This document shows, one piece after another, positions 44,684 to 53,561 of a DNA stretch of 64,000 nucleotides. The stretch is from Mucilaginibacter sp. UR6-1. Its GTDB lineage: Bacteria > Bacteroidota > Bacteroidia > Sphingobacteriales > Sphingobacteriaceae. The DNA lies in NCBI RefSeq assembly GCF_020880975.1, contig NZ_JAJIWP010000001.1:1176135-1240134 (forward strand), read 5' to 3'. Position 1 is the stretch's first letter. Each line of letters opens with the position of its first letter. The notes beneath the pieces were generated by a model. That model was not told where the DNA came from. It did not search any database and saw only the letters and a program-made list of their open reading frames with translations. The translations under genes and the position numbers were made by a program.

Positions 44684-45775
44684 ATGAAAAAATTACTATT
44701 ACCATTAATACTGCTTTCGGCGGCTTTGATATTTTTATCGTGCAGTGATCATGATGAACCGCAGATACCAACGGGCTCAACCGGGGCTTATGACTTCGCA
44801 ACTGTTGACCGTTATTTGCAGGATAACCTTGCCGCCTATAATAACCATGTAGTTGTACTCATCAAAAAAGATGGCCAACTGATTTATAGGAAAGAAATAG
44901 GCATAACCGACAAAACTGTACTGCCCATAGCTTCGGCATCCAAATGGTTGTCGGCATCGGTTATCATGTCGTTGGTTGATGAGCATAAGCTATCGTTGGA
45001 TGACAGCATTGGTAAATATCTCCCGTTATTCAGTCAGCATAATAAAGGTCATATCACTATTCGCCAATTGTTTAGCCATACGGCCGGTTTTGGCGGCGAT
45101 GAGGGCTCGGATGAATTGCGCGACAAATATGAATATCAGCCAAACATAACGCTGGCACAGGCCGTTGATTCGATAGCCGTTTATACTCCGCTGATCAATC
45201 AACCCGGAAAAGCCTTTAACTACGGCAGTACCAGCATGCAAATAGGCGGGCGGATAGCCGAGGTGGTGTCAGGCAAATCGTGGCAGACACTGTTTAACGA
45301 AAAGATAGGTACACCATGCAACATGAGCGTAGCTTACTTAAAAATGAGCACAGCCAACCCTTTAATTGCCGGCGGGGCACGCACCAACGCCAACAATTAT
45401 CTTAACTTTTTAGAGATGATAGTAAACAAGGGCGTTTATAACGGCAAGCAGGTGCTCAGCGCCGAAGCTGTTAAACTGATGACGAGCGACCAAACCAAAG
45501 GCGCCGAAATTCAAGGTACGCCATACCCGTCAAATCCGTTTTCGCCCTACCCCATGCCAGAGGTGCGCTACGGTATGGGTAACTGGCTTGATGTGGTTGA
45601 CGGCTCGGGCAATGTGCTTGAGAGCAGCAGCCCCGGATTATTTGGCACCCACCCCTGGCAGGATTCAAAGCATCACCTCACAGGTATAATATTTACACGC
45701 ACTCAGCCTAAAAAAAGCAGTACAACAAGTTTAAAACTAAGGCAAATGGTACGTGATATTGTGAGCAAAGGATAA
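44684..45775 (+). CDS. Serine hydrolase lipoprotein of the class C beta-lactamase/esterase family
   Basis: A 363-residue lipoprotein (lipobox IFLSC, C20). The catalytic SxxK motif is S84-A-S-K87, and the second motif is YGS at 180-182 where classical beta-lactamases have YxN. It is more likely an esterase or D-alanyl-peptide hydrolase than an antibiotic-resistance enzyme. It starts 12 bases after the Spy-like gene and ends the cluster; a terminator follows at 45797. A TTG six bases upstream is a possible alternative start. Confidence 0.85.
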   Translation: MKKLLLPLILLSAALIFLSCSDHDEPQIPTGSTGAYDFATVDRYLQDNLAAYNNHVVVLIKKDGQLIYRKEIGITDKTVLPIASASKWLSASVIMSLVDEHKLSLDDSIGKYLPLFSQHNKGHITIRQLFSHTAGFGGDEGSDELRDKYEYQPNITLAQAVDSIAVYTPLINQPGKAFNYGSTSMQIGGRIAEVVSGKSWQTLFNEKIGTPCNMSVAYLKMSTANPLIAGGARTNANNYLNFLEMIVNKGVYNGKQVLSAEAVKLMTSDQTKGAEIQGTPYPSNPFSPYPMPEVRYGMGNWLDVVDGSGNVLESSSPGLFGTHPWQDSKHHLTGIIFTRTQPKKSSTTSLKLRQMVRDIVSKG

Positions 45776-45796
45776 GCCAACACGCATTTAACCAGA

Positions 45797-45824
45797 AAGG
45801 GCCTGAATATTCAGACCCTTTTTG
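45797..45824 (+). terminator. Rho-independent terminator after the serine hydrolase gene
   Basis: AAGGGCCTGA and TCAGACCCTT form a stem with one mismatch around ATAT, followed by T residues. It closes the LytS/LytTR cluster. Confidence 0.7.
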
Positions 45825-45868
45825 GTTAAACTATATAATATATTAACAAGTATTTAATAAACTATCTA

Positions 45869-46567
45869 TCAACCGGCTATGGCCAGCAAATAATCCAGAT
45901 CTGATGATGATGACGGCAGTAAATTGCCTCCGTTGTATGGCTTACCGGCCAGGCGCACTTGCTGCCCATATGATATGCCCTGTAAACGGATGGTTTGCTG
46001 ATCAAACTGTATCTCGCCGTTTTCAATATGCTTAAAAGCGTCTTCTGATATCAGCATATCATTATTTAGTTCCTTGGTTTTGGCTTGCAATCGCGCGGCA
46101 ATGTTAACCGGCAAACCCATAACAGATAATTGCGCCGGGGCATTCAACCCAAATTCGCCAACAAATACTTTACCTGAATGCAGGCCTACCCCTACCTGTA
46201 ACGGATTACCGTAGTAAGGCACGGCATAAGCCTCATTAAACAACTCAACGGTTTGAAACATGGTTTTGGCTGCCTGATAGGCGTTATTAACAGCATCGCG
46301 CAGGTTAGTTTGCAGGCCAAATACAGCATACAGGTTATCGCCCGCTACTTCAACTACACGGCCGCTAAAGTTTTTAACGATCTGGTTAAAGCCGGTAAAC
46401 AATCGTCTTACAATCTGGATCACGGTTTGCGCGTTTTGCGACTCCATAAGCCCGGTAAAATTGCGTATATCTAAAAACAGGATAGCCAGCTCCTGTTCAG
46501 TATCTGTTGAGGGAGGTATAACTGCCGGGCAGCCTCCCTGTAATGCTAAGTTAAGATCGTATTCCAT
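45869..46567 (-). CDS. Class III nucleotidyl cyclase, possibly guanylate-preferring
   Basis: A 232-residue protein that is little more than a cyclase catalytic domain, without sensor or membrane parts. Both metal-binding Asp residues are present: D33 in FLDIRNFT and D77 in EVAGDNLY. The transition-state pair N155 and R159 is in VNIAAR. The residue that reads adenine is Lys in adenylyl cyclases and Glu in guanylyl cyclases; here it is E73. Its partner is S148, where guanylyl cyclases have Cys and adenylyl cyclases Asp or Thr. This favours GTP, but needs assay. No cGMP effector is nearby. Confidence 0.85.
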   Translation of the reverse strand: MEYDLNLALQGGCPAVIPPSTDTEQELAILFLDIRNFTGLMESQNAQTVIQIVRRLFTGFNQIVKNFSGRVVEVAGDNLYAVFGLQTNLRDAVNNAYQAAKTMFQTVELFNEAYAVPYYGNPLQVGVGLHSGKVFVGEFGLNAPAQLSVMGLPVNIAARLQAKTKELNNDMLISEDAFKHIENGEIQFDQQTIRLQGISYGQQVRLAGKPYNGGNLLPSSSSDLDYLLAIAG

Positions 46568-46875
46568 AACCGTGATATTTGATGTTTATACCGTTGTAGA
46601 CGCAAACCTCAGCAAAACATTTTAAACAATTTGCTATATTTTAAAAGCCTGATACAGTGCTGACTCAAAACAGACAATCGTATGGCAATTTCAGTTAAAC
46701 CTTTTGCTTTAATACCATACCCCCCTCCTTAAATTACTTATTTACCCCCTGCGTGCATTGCATCAAAATGGTTACTTAGCATTTGGCTTTTTCGTGCTAA
46801 ATTGCCATTGCAGTTAACCAATATTACCTTGCCCCTGCTGTGGCGTGTGTAATGATACCTATTGAACCGATTTTT
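46568..46875. other. 308-bp divergent region upstream of the uronate operon
   Basis: It holds a probable promoter for the uronate operon (46802-46832) and an inverted repeat TTAGCA (46776-46781) with TGCTAA (46795-46800), 13 bases apart, just upstream of the promoter. Nothing else was recognised. Confidence 0.5.
46802..46832 (+). promoter_or_regulatory. Probable promoter of the uronate operon
   Basis: TTG (46802-46804), 20 bases, then TACCTTGC (46825-46832), six of the six defined positions less the last two of TAnnTTTG (TACCTT, then GC). Spacing is right, the -7 box is imperfect. The first start codon is 43 bases downstream. Confidence 0.35.
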
Positions 46876-48105
46876 ATGCAGCGCTACCTATTTTTATTAT
46901 TTGTTCTGATACTGTGCTTTTCATCTGCCTTAGCACAGCAAAAAGGCAGCGGACCGGCAGACCGTAAGCTATGGCTGCAATACATGGATAAAGTAGCCCG
47001 TCCGGTTATGTACAATCTCGGCAACGATCAGTTAAAAAAAACCATGCCCGTAAAGTTGCCCGATAATACCGATAACCGGACATCAAGAACACAGGTAGCT
47101 TACCTTGAAGCGTTTGGCCGTACACTGAACGGAATAGCGCCATGGCTGCAACTGGAGGTTGGTAACAAAGATGAAGTGGCGTTACGAAAGCAATACCGTA
47201 CATGGGCCATTAAGGCACTTGCCAACGCGGTTGATTCGCAAGCGAATGACCATATGCAATGGAGCGGCGGGCAACCCCTTGTTGATGCTTCGTTTTTGGC
47301 CTATGCCCTGGTACGCTGCCCCTGGCTTTGGGAGAACTCAACACCAAAAGTAAAGCAACAGTTGATAGATGCTTTTAAAACTACCCGCAATACTATACCC
47401 GTTTATAGCAACTGGATATTATTCAGTGCCATGATAGAAACCTTTTTTTGCAGGTACGACCTGCCTTATGATGCGGTACGTACAGAATATGCCATACGTG
47501 AATTTACCGAACACTGGTATGTGGGTGATGGTTTATATTCGGACGGGATGAGCTTTAACCTCGACTATTACAATAGTATTGTTATACATCCCTTTTTAAG
47601 CACGATACTTGATGTGCTCAGCCTAAAAAACAAACGTTACCAACAGCAACAGCAATTTGAACTTACCGCGGGCAAACGCTACGCCCAGATATTAGAGCGC
47701 CTTATTAATACCGATGGCAGCTACCCTGCATTGGGCCGATCAATTGTATATCGCGGCGGAGTGTTTCATCACCTGGCTAACATGGCTTATACTAAACAGT
47801 TACCTCAAAACTTATCGGCGGCACAGGTTAGGGGCGCCTTAACGGCAGTGATTACTAAAACACTTGGCGCACCTAAAACCTTTACAGGCGGCTGGCTTAA
47901 TATTGGCTTATATGGGCAGCAGCCCGGCCTGGCCGATTTTTATATTACTACAGGTAGCCTGTACATCTGCTCAACCCTGTTTTTACCGCTCGGCCTGCCC
48001 GAAAGCGATGAATTCTGGTCATCCACACCGGAGCCGTGGACAGCCGTAAAAATTTGGTCGGGGCAAAATGCCGATGCTGACCACGCGCTTGAGATCAAAA
48101 AATAA
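46876..48105 (+). CDS. DUF2264 family secreted protein
   Basis: A 409-residue exported protein (signal MQRYLFLLFVLILCFSSALA from ATG 46876; a longer frame would add 12 residues and bury the signal). The rest is an (alpha/alpha)-barrel-type helical protein of the DUF2264 family, with TSRTQVAYLEAFGRTLNGIAPW near 60 and DGMSFNLDYYNSIVIHPFL near 225-245. Some DUF2264 proteins have been placed in a glycoside hydrolase family active on beta-glucuronides, as I recall it. First gene of the uronate operon; the context fits removal of a uronic or unsaturated uronic acid. Confidence 0.8.
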   Translation: MQRYLFLLFVLILCFSSALAQQKGSGPADRKLWLQYMDKVARPVMYNLGNDQLKKTMPVKLPDNTDNRTSRTQVAYLEAFGRTLNGIAPWLQLEVGNKDEVALRKQYRTWAIKALANAVDSQANDHMQWSGGQPLVDASFLAYALVRCPWLWENSTPKVKQQLIDAFKTTRNTIPVYSNWILFSAMIETFFCRYDLPYDAVRTEYAIREFTEHWYVGDGLYSDGMSFNLDYYNSIVIHPFLSTILDVLSLKNKRYQQQQQFELTAGKRYAQILERLINTDGSYPALGRSIVYRGGVFHHLANMAYTKQLPQNLSAAQVRGALTAVITKTLGAPKTFTGGWLNIGLYGQQPGLADFYITTGSLYICSTLFLPLGLPESDEFWSSTPEPWTAVKIWSGQNADADHALEIKK

Positions 48106-48111
48106 TTTATT

Positions 48112-49434
48112 ATGACGGGCATCACAATAAACATTAAAACCTTACTTACATCAATAACAGTACTTTTTATTACCAGCCTGGGATATGCCCAAAGCAGTGT
48201 AATAGCTACTGATGGCTGGGCAAACAATTCGGTTAACACAGTCATCTTCCGTAAAAATTCGCTGGTAAGTTTTAAGGATGAACAATACGCCGCTTATTAT
48301 GATACTGCGCAGTATATGGTGCTGGCAAAACGCAAACTGGTCGCAACACAATGGCAAACCTTACGTACGCCTTATACCGGCGACGCGGCAGACGCTCATA
48401 AATGTATCAGCATAATGGTTGATGGCGATGGCTACCTGCACGTTGCCTGGGGACTGCATAATGAGCCTTTAAATTATTGCAAAAGCGTTAAACCGGGCAG
48501 CCTTGAACTTAGTGCCAAAACTATAATGACAGGCGATGGCGAGGATAAGGTAAGCTACCCTGAATTTTACCGCATACCATCCGGCGATCTGCTTTTTTTG
48601 TACCGAAATGGCAAATCAGGTAATGGCAGCCTGGCCATTAATAGGTATGACCTGAAATTAAAAAAGTGGATACGCGTGCAGGATAACCTGATAGACGGCG
48701 AGGGTAAACGCAATGCTTACTGGCAAACTACCATTGATAAAAAAGGAATTATTCATCTATCGTGGGTGTGGCGCGAAAGCCCTGATGTAGCCAGCAATCA
48801 CGATATATGTTACGCGCGATCAGCCGATGGCGGGCTAACCTGGCAACGCTCGAACAGCAAAAAATACAAACTGCCCATTACAGCCGCTACCGCTGAATAT
48901 GCCTGCAATATACCCCGGCAAAGCCAGCTCATAAATCAAACCAGCATGTTTGCCGATGATAAAAGCAATCCGTACATTGCCACTTATTATTGTAAAAAAG
49001 GCGATCCTGTACCGCAATACCATATTATTTACCTGAGCAAGGGCCGTTGGGCAGTAGCTGATCTGGATTTTAGAAAAACGGCTTTCAGTTTAAGTGGCTT
49101 TGGTACTAAAAGCATACCGGTATCGCGCCCGCAAATTATTGCATGGAATAGTAAGGGCCGGCTTTCGGCAGCCCTGATATTCAGGGATGCCGAGCGTGGC
49201 AGCAAGGCATCAATGGCGTTAAGCCATAACCTTGCCGCAAATGTGTGGCAAATTGAGGATATAACCTCAGGCAGTGTTGGCTCATGGGAACCTACTTATG
49301 ATACTGAACTATGGAAAACGCACCAAAAACTACATCTGTTTATGCAAATGAATACACAGGTTGATGGTGAGGGCAAAGCCGATGTTGCGGCACAGCCCGT
49401 AAGTGTTATTGAACTTAACAAGTTTCTGCAATGA
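48112..49434 (+). CDS. BNR-repeat (BNR_4-like) secreted beta-propeller protein
   Basis: A 440-residue exported protein (signal ending GYAQS near 27). It has a sialidase-like six- or seven-bladed propeller with Asp-box-type turns such as SADGGLTWQ (about 240) and GDGYLHVAWG (about 105). Related propellers include sialidases and polyuronate lyases. In this operon, which otherwise lacks a lyase to produce the unsaturated uronates that GH88 and KduI need, it is the best candidate lyase; no catalytic residue can be assigned. It starts six bases after the DUF2264 stop and its end overlaps the GH88 start by four bases (ATGA). Confidence 0.75.
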   Translation: MTGITINIKTLLTSITVLFITSLGYAQSSVIATDGWANNSVNTVIFRKNSLVSFKDEQYAAYYDTAQYMVLAKRKLVATQWQTLRTPYTGDAADAHKCISIMVDGDGYLHVAWGLHNEPLNYCKSVKPGSLELSAKTIMTGDGEDKVSYPEFYRIPSGDLLFLYRNGKSGNGSLAINRYDLKLKKWIRVQDNLIDGEGKRNAYWQTTIDKKGIIHLSWVWRESPDVASNHDICYARSADGGLTWQRSNSKKYKLPITAATAEYACNIPRQSQLINQTSMFADDKSNPYIATYYCKKGDPVPQYHIIYLSKGRWAVADLDFRKTAFSLSGFGTKSIPVSRPQIIAWNSKGRLSAALIFRDAERGSKASMALSHNLAANVWQIEDITSGSVGSWEPTYDTELWKTHQKLHLFMQMNTQVDGEGKADVAAQPVSVIELNKFLQ

Positions 49435-50624
49435 TAAAACATCTATCTAAAACAGCGCTGCTGCTTATTGCTCTTGCCGGATGCAAAAGCCGCGACGAAG
49501 TGAGCAAGCAGCCCGAAGATGCCTTAAAGGCAGCCGTTAAACATTATGAATACCTGGCAGCGCAGGTTGAGCCCGGTAAATACCCAAAAACATATCACGC
49601 CAATAAAAAACAATTGGAAACCAGCGGATCCGACTGGTGGTGCAGCGGCTTTTTTCCGGGTACACTGCTATACCTTGATGAAGCGCAGAACGCGCCACAC
49701 TTGAAGGAAAAAGCCCTGGCTGTGCTTGAAGACCTGAAGCGCGAGCAGTATAATAAAACCACGCATGACCTGGGCTTTATGATGTATTGCAGTTTTGGCA
49801 ACGCCGAAAGGCTCAACCCAAAAAAGGAATATGAGGATGTGCTGATGCAGAGCGCGAAATCACTTATTACCCGGTACAAACCGGCAGCAAAGTGCATACA
49901 ATCATGGGATAGTGCACCCTGGAATAATGCCGGGCCTGATGAGATGCCCGTGATCATTGATAACATGATGAACCTGGAACTGCTGTTTTGGGCCAGCAAA
50001 TTCAGTGGCGACAGCACTTACAAAAGCATCGCCATAAACCATGCTAATACTACCATGCTAAACCACTTCAGGCCCGACTATAGCACCTACCACGTTGTGA
50101 TTTACAATAAAAATACCGGCAAGGCAACCAAGCGCATCACGGCGCAGGGTACTGCCGATAATTCCTCGTGGGCGCGGGGCCAGGCCTGGGGCTTATACGG
50201 TTATACCGTAATGTATCGTGAAACAAAGGATGACAAGTACCTGCAACAGGCAAACCACATTGCCAATTACATACTAACCTTACCTACCATGCCTAAAAAC
50301 CTGATCCCTTACTGGGATTACCAGGCACCGGGCATACCTAACGCCCTGCACGATTCGTCAGCAGGCGCTATTACCGCATCGGCACTGATTGAATTAAGTG
50401 GATATGTTGATAAAGAGCTGTCGGCAAAATATGTTAACGCGGCTAAAACTATACTTACAGCCCTGTCAAGCCCCGAATACTTTGCAGAGCAAGGCACAAA
50501 CGGCGGTTTTTTATTAAAACACGGCGTAGGCAATATGCCCAACAAAACCGAAATTGACGTACCGCTTAGCTATGGCGACTATTATTTTGTAGAAGCGCTG
50601 ATGCGTTATCAAAAGCTTAAATAA
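49431..50624 (+). CDS. GH88 unsaturated glucuronyl hydrolase
   Basis: A 397-residue lipoprotein (lipobox LALAGC, C18). GH88 enzymes hydrate the double bond of unsaturated uronic acid at the non-reducing end of lyase products. D113 in THDLGF and D177 in IIDNMMNLELL match the two essential Asp residues of the Bacillus enzyme. It works after a lyase and releases the 4-deoxy-5-dehydrouronate used by KduI. It overlaps the BNR gene by four bases and the next gene by one base (TAATG). Confidence 0.93.
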   Translation: MIKHLSKTALLLIALAGCKSRDEVSKQPEDALKAAVKHYEYLAAQVEPGKYPKTYHANKKQLETSGSDWWCSGFFPGTLLYLDEAQNAPHLKEKALAVLEDLKREQYNKTTHDLGFMMYCSFGNAERLNPKKEYEDVLMQSAKSLITRYKPAAKCIQSWDSAPWNNAGPDEMPVIIDNMMNLELLFWASKFSGDSTYKSIAINHANTTMLNHFRPDYSTYHVVIYNKNTGKATKRITAQGTADNSSWARGQAWGLYGYTVMYRETKDDKYLQQANHIANYILTLPTMPKNLIPYWDYQAPGIPNALHDSSAGAITASALIELSGYVDKELSAKYVNAAKTILTALSSPEYFAEQGTNGGFLLKHGVGNMPNKTEIDVPLSYGDYYFVEALMRYQKLK

Positions 50625-51811
50625 TGCGTATTAAACAATTATTACTAATCACATTCGCCCCGGTATTATTTGCCTGTCAAAAAGCGAATGCACAGCAAAC
50701 CCTTGGTATACAGGTAAAAAACCAGCTCACCATTCAACGCAACGAAGTAGTAAGCATCGAAGTAAAAAGCATCAGTAAATTCCTTAAAGGAAAAATACAA
50801 ACAGACATTCGTATACAAAACAAACAAACCGGCAATATTGAACCGCTGCAATGGGTTGATAATAACAGCGATGGCAAAGCCGATGAATTATTGTTTGTAG
50901 CCAGTGTGCCTGCGGGCGGTAATACAGCCTATACCCTGTTAGCTGATGGTACAATAATACAACCCGAAAGCAAGGTAACAGCCTACTCGCGCTTTGTGCC
51001 TGAACGTACAGACGATTATGCCTGGGAGAATGACCGTGTAGCCTTTCGCACCTATGGCCCCGACGCGCAGCGCCGAACAGAGCAGCACCTGGAGAACGGC
51101 ACACTGAGCAGCGGCATTGACCTGTGGCTTAAACGCACTACCCAACCGGTAATTGACAAATGGTATAAAGGCTATCTTACTGATCCGGGCTTTTACCATA
51201 CCGATCATGGTGAAGGTTATGATCCTTACCATGTGGGTGCAAGCCGGGGTACAGGCGGTACAGGTATATGGGTGAATGACAGCTTGCAGGTTTCAAAAAA
51301 CTTTGTAACCTATAAAACCATAGCCGATGGCCCCTTACGTACAATTTTTGAACTCACTTATGCCCCATATGGCCCTTACCAGGTAACTGAAACCAAACAC
51401 ATATCACTTGATGTGGGCAGCAATTTCAGCAAGTTTGAGATAACTTATACCTCGGCCAAACCGCTGCCAAATTATACTATCGGCATCACCTTACATAAAA
51501 ATGAGGGGCATACAAGCATAAATACATCGCAAGGCATATTTAGTCATCACGAAGATATTGATAACGTATACATTGGCGAGGGCATAGTAATTAAGCCGGA
51601 TGTGGTACAAAAAGCGTTTGCCAATAAAAGCAAAACACCCGATCAGAGTAACCTGCTTGTGCTTACCAAACCAGCGGGTAAAGTGATTTATTATGCCGGT
51701 TTTGCCTGGCAAAAAAGCGGACAAATAAAACACAGTGCCGATTGGGAAGCTATGCTGAAACAACAAGCGCAGATAATAGCGCATCCGTTAGCAGTAAGCA
51801 TAAAACAGTAA
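50624..51811 (+). CDS. DUF4861 family secreted protein
   Basis: A 395-residue exported protein (signal to about 23; a Cys at 18 lies in LFAC and could be a lipobox). It matches the DUF4861 family of Bacteroidetes uronate and pectin gene clusters. Visible blocks are NDRVAFRTYGPDAQRR near 141-156 and HGEGYDPYHVGASRGTGG near 200. The fold is likely all-beta. Function is unknown; a sugar lyase or epimerase role would fit its place between GH88 and KduI. It shares one base with the GH88 stop. Confidence 0.8.
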   Translation: MRIKQLLLITFAPVLFACQKANAQQTLGIQVKNQLTIQRNEVVSIEVKSISKFLKGKIQTDIRIQNKQTGNIEPLQWVDNNSDGKADELLFVASVPAGGNTAYTLLADGTIIQPESKVTAYSRFVPERTDDYAWENDRVAFRTYGPDAQRRTEQHLENGTLSSGIDLWLKRTTQPVIDKWYKGYLTDPGFYHTDHGEGYDPYHVGASRGTGGTGIWVNDSLQVSKNFVTYKTIADGPLRTIFELTYAPYGPYQVTETKHISLDVGSNFSKFEITYTSAKPLPNYTIGITLHKNEGHTSINTSQGIFSHHEDIDNVYIGEGIVIKPDVVQKAFANKSKTPDQSNLLVLTKPAGKVIYYAGFAWQKSGQIKHSADWEAMLKQQAQIIAHPLAVSIKQ

Positions 51812-51841
51812 ACTTAAATAATCATCTACATAAAATTATAC

Positions 51842-52678
51842 ATGACCATTTCAGAATTCAGATACGCGCATCATCCCGAAGATGTAAAAACATATACTAC
51901 CGAAAAATTGCGTGAGCATTTTTTAATACCTACCCTTTTTGAGGATGATACCATACGCCTGGTGTACACCATGTATGATAGGTATATAGTTGGCGGCGCC
52001 TTCCCTGTAAGCAAACCGCTTGTGCTCGAAACCATTGACGAATTAAAGGCTGACTATTTTTTAGAGCGCCGCGAGTTAGGCATTATTAACGTTGGCGGCA
52101 AAGGCATAGTAAAGGTTGACGGCGTTGTTTACGAACTCTCAAAAAAAGAAGCACTTTACGTAGGCAAAGGCGTTAAGGAGGTTATTTTTGAACGAAGTGC
52201 AGACGAGCAGCCATACTTTTACATCAACTCGGCTCCCGCGCATCACGCCTATCCTACACAAAAAGTAAGCAAGACTGATGCCGAGGTGATAGAGCTTGGC
52301 GAGCAAAGAACAGCTAACCGCCGAACGCTCAATAAACTGATTGTTAACAGCATAGTTAAAACCTGCCAGCTACAGATGGGGCTTACCGAACTGCATGAAG
52401 GCAACGTTTGGAATACCATGCCTTCGCACACGCATACCCGCCGTATGGAAGCCTATTTTTATTTTGACCTGCCCGAGGGACAAACGGTAAGCCACTTTAT
52501 GGGGCAACCGCATGAAACACGGCATATTTTTATGCAGGGCAACCAAGCCGTGATCAGTCCGGAATGGAGCATACACTCGGGCTGTGGCACCAGCAACTAC
52601 TCATTTATATGGGGTATGGCCGGTGAAAATCTGGATTATGGCGATATGGATGCTGTGCCCACAGCCGGTTTAAAGTAA
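51842..52678 (+). CDS. kduI: 5-dehydro-4-deoxy-D-glucuronate isomerase
   Basis: A 278-residue cytoplasmic enzyme, the same length as E. coli KduI. The zinc ligands fall at the same positions: H196, H198, E203 and H245 (PSHTHTRRMEAYFYF and SIHSG). It converts 4-deoxy-5-dehydro-glucuronate to 3-deoxy-glycero-2,5-hexodiulosonate. It is 30 bases after the DUF4861 gene and 10 bases before kduD. Confidence 0.96.
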   Translation: MTISEFRYAHHPEDVKTYTTEKLREHFLIPTLFEDDTIRLVYTMYDRYIVGGAFPVSKPLVLETIDELKADYFLERRELGIINVGGKGIVKVDGVVYELSKKEALYVGKGVKEVIFERSADEQPYFYINSAPAHHAYPTQKVSKTDAEVIELGEQRTANRRTLNKLIVNSIVKTCQLQMGLTELHEGNVWNTMPSHTHTRRMEAYFYFDLPEGQTVSHFMGQPHETRHIFMQGNQAVISPEWSIHSGCGTSNYSFIWGMAGENLDYGDMDAVPTAGLK

Positions 52679-52688
52679 TACATCACAT

Positions 52689-53471
52689 ATGCAACTATTC
52701 AGTTTAAAAGGAAAAACAGCCGTAATAACCGGTGGTACGCACGGGTTAGGTATGGCCATGGCCGAGGGGCTGGCAAAAGCCGGTGCCAGGCTGATCATTA
52801 CCAGCACTACCCCCGCTAAACTTGCTGATGCTTTGGCACACTATAAAGCCCAGGGGTACGAGGCATCAGGATATATTTTTGATGTTACCGATGAACCCGC
52901 GGCTACTGTAAACGTAGCTAAAATGGAAGCTGAACATGGCCCTATTGATATATTGGTGAATAATGCGGGCATCATTAAACGGGTATTAGCTGTTGATATG
53001 CCGGTAGAGGATTTTAGGCGCGTAATAGATGTTGACCTTGTTGGCGCGTTTATTATGAGCCGCCTGGTTGCTAAAGGCATGATTGCCCGCCGCAGCGGCA
53101 AGATCATCAATATATGCTCGATGATGAGCGAACTGGGCCGCACCAACGTTACCGCTTATGCCGCGGCAAAAGGCGGCCTTAAAATGCTAACCCGCAACCT
53201 GGCTACCGAATGGGCACCACACAACATACAGGTTAACGGCATTGGCCCCGGTTATTATGCAACCAGCCAAACCGCCCCCATCCGGGTGGATGGTAACCCG
53301 TTCAATGAATTTATTATCAGCCGCACGCCTGCCGGGCGTTGGGGCGACCCGCAGGATCTGGCAGGTACAGCCATTTTTTTGGCATCCGATGCAAGTAATT
53401 TTATAAACGGGCAGATCATTTATGTTGATGGCGGCTTACTGGCTACCATTGGCAAACCGGCAAATGAATAA
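52689..53471 (+). CDS. kduD: 2-deoxy-D-gluconate 3-dehydrogenase
   Basis: A 260-residue SDR that reduces the KduI product to 2-keto-3-deoxygluconate. ITGGTHGLG at about 13-21 binds NAD(P), NNAGI near 96, catalytic Ser in INICSMMSELG and the YAAAK tetrad near 157. The next steps, KdgK and KdgA, are not in this window and must be encoded elsewhere. It is separated from the transporter gene by 90 bases. Confidence 0.92.
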   Translation: MQLFSLKGKTAVITGGTHGLGMAMAEGLAKAGARLIITSTTPAKLADALAHYKAQGYEASGYIFDVTDEPAATVNVAKMEAEHGPIDILVNNAGIIKRVLAVDMPVEDFRRVIDVDLVGAFIMSRLVAKGMIARRSGKIINICSMMSELGRTNVTAYAAAKGGLKMLTRNLATEWAPHNIQVNGIGPGYYATSQTAPIRVDGNPFNEFIISRTPAGRWGDPQDLAGTAIFLASDASNFINGQIIYVDGGLLATIGKPANE

Positions 53472-53561
53472 TATATCACAACATACAGATCAATAAACAA
53501 AATGGATTAAATATTTCTACATACATCAGCTACCAAACCAATTATAACCAAAATTATACCT

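Noticed and set aside
44684..45775. Antibiotic beta-lactamase
   Set aside because: The SxxK is present, but the second motif is YGS instead of YxN; many such lipoproteins are esterases or peptidases.
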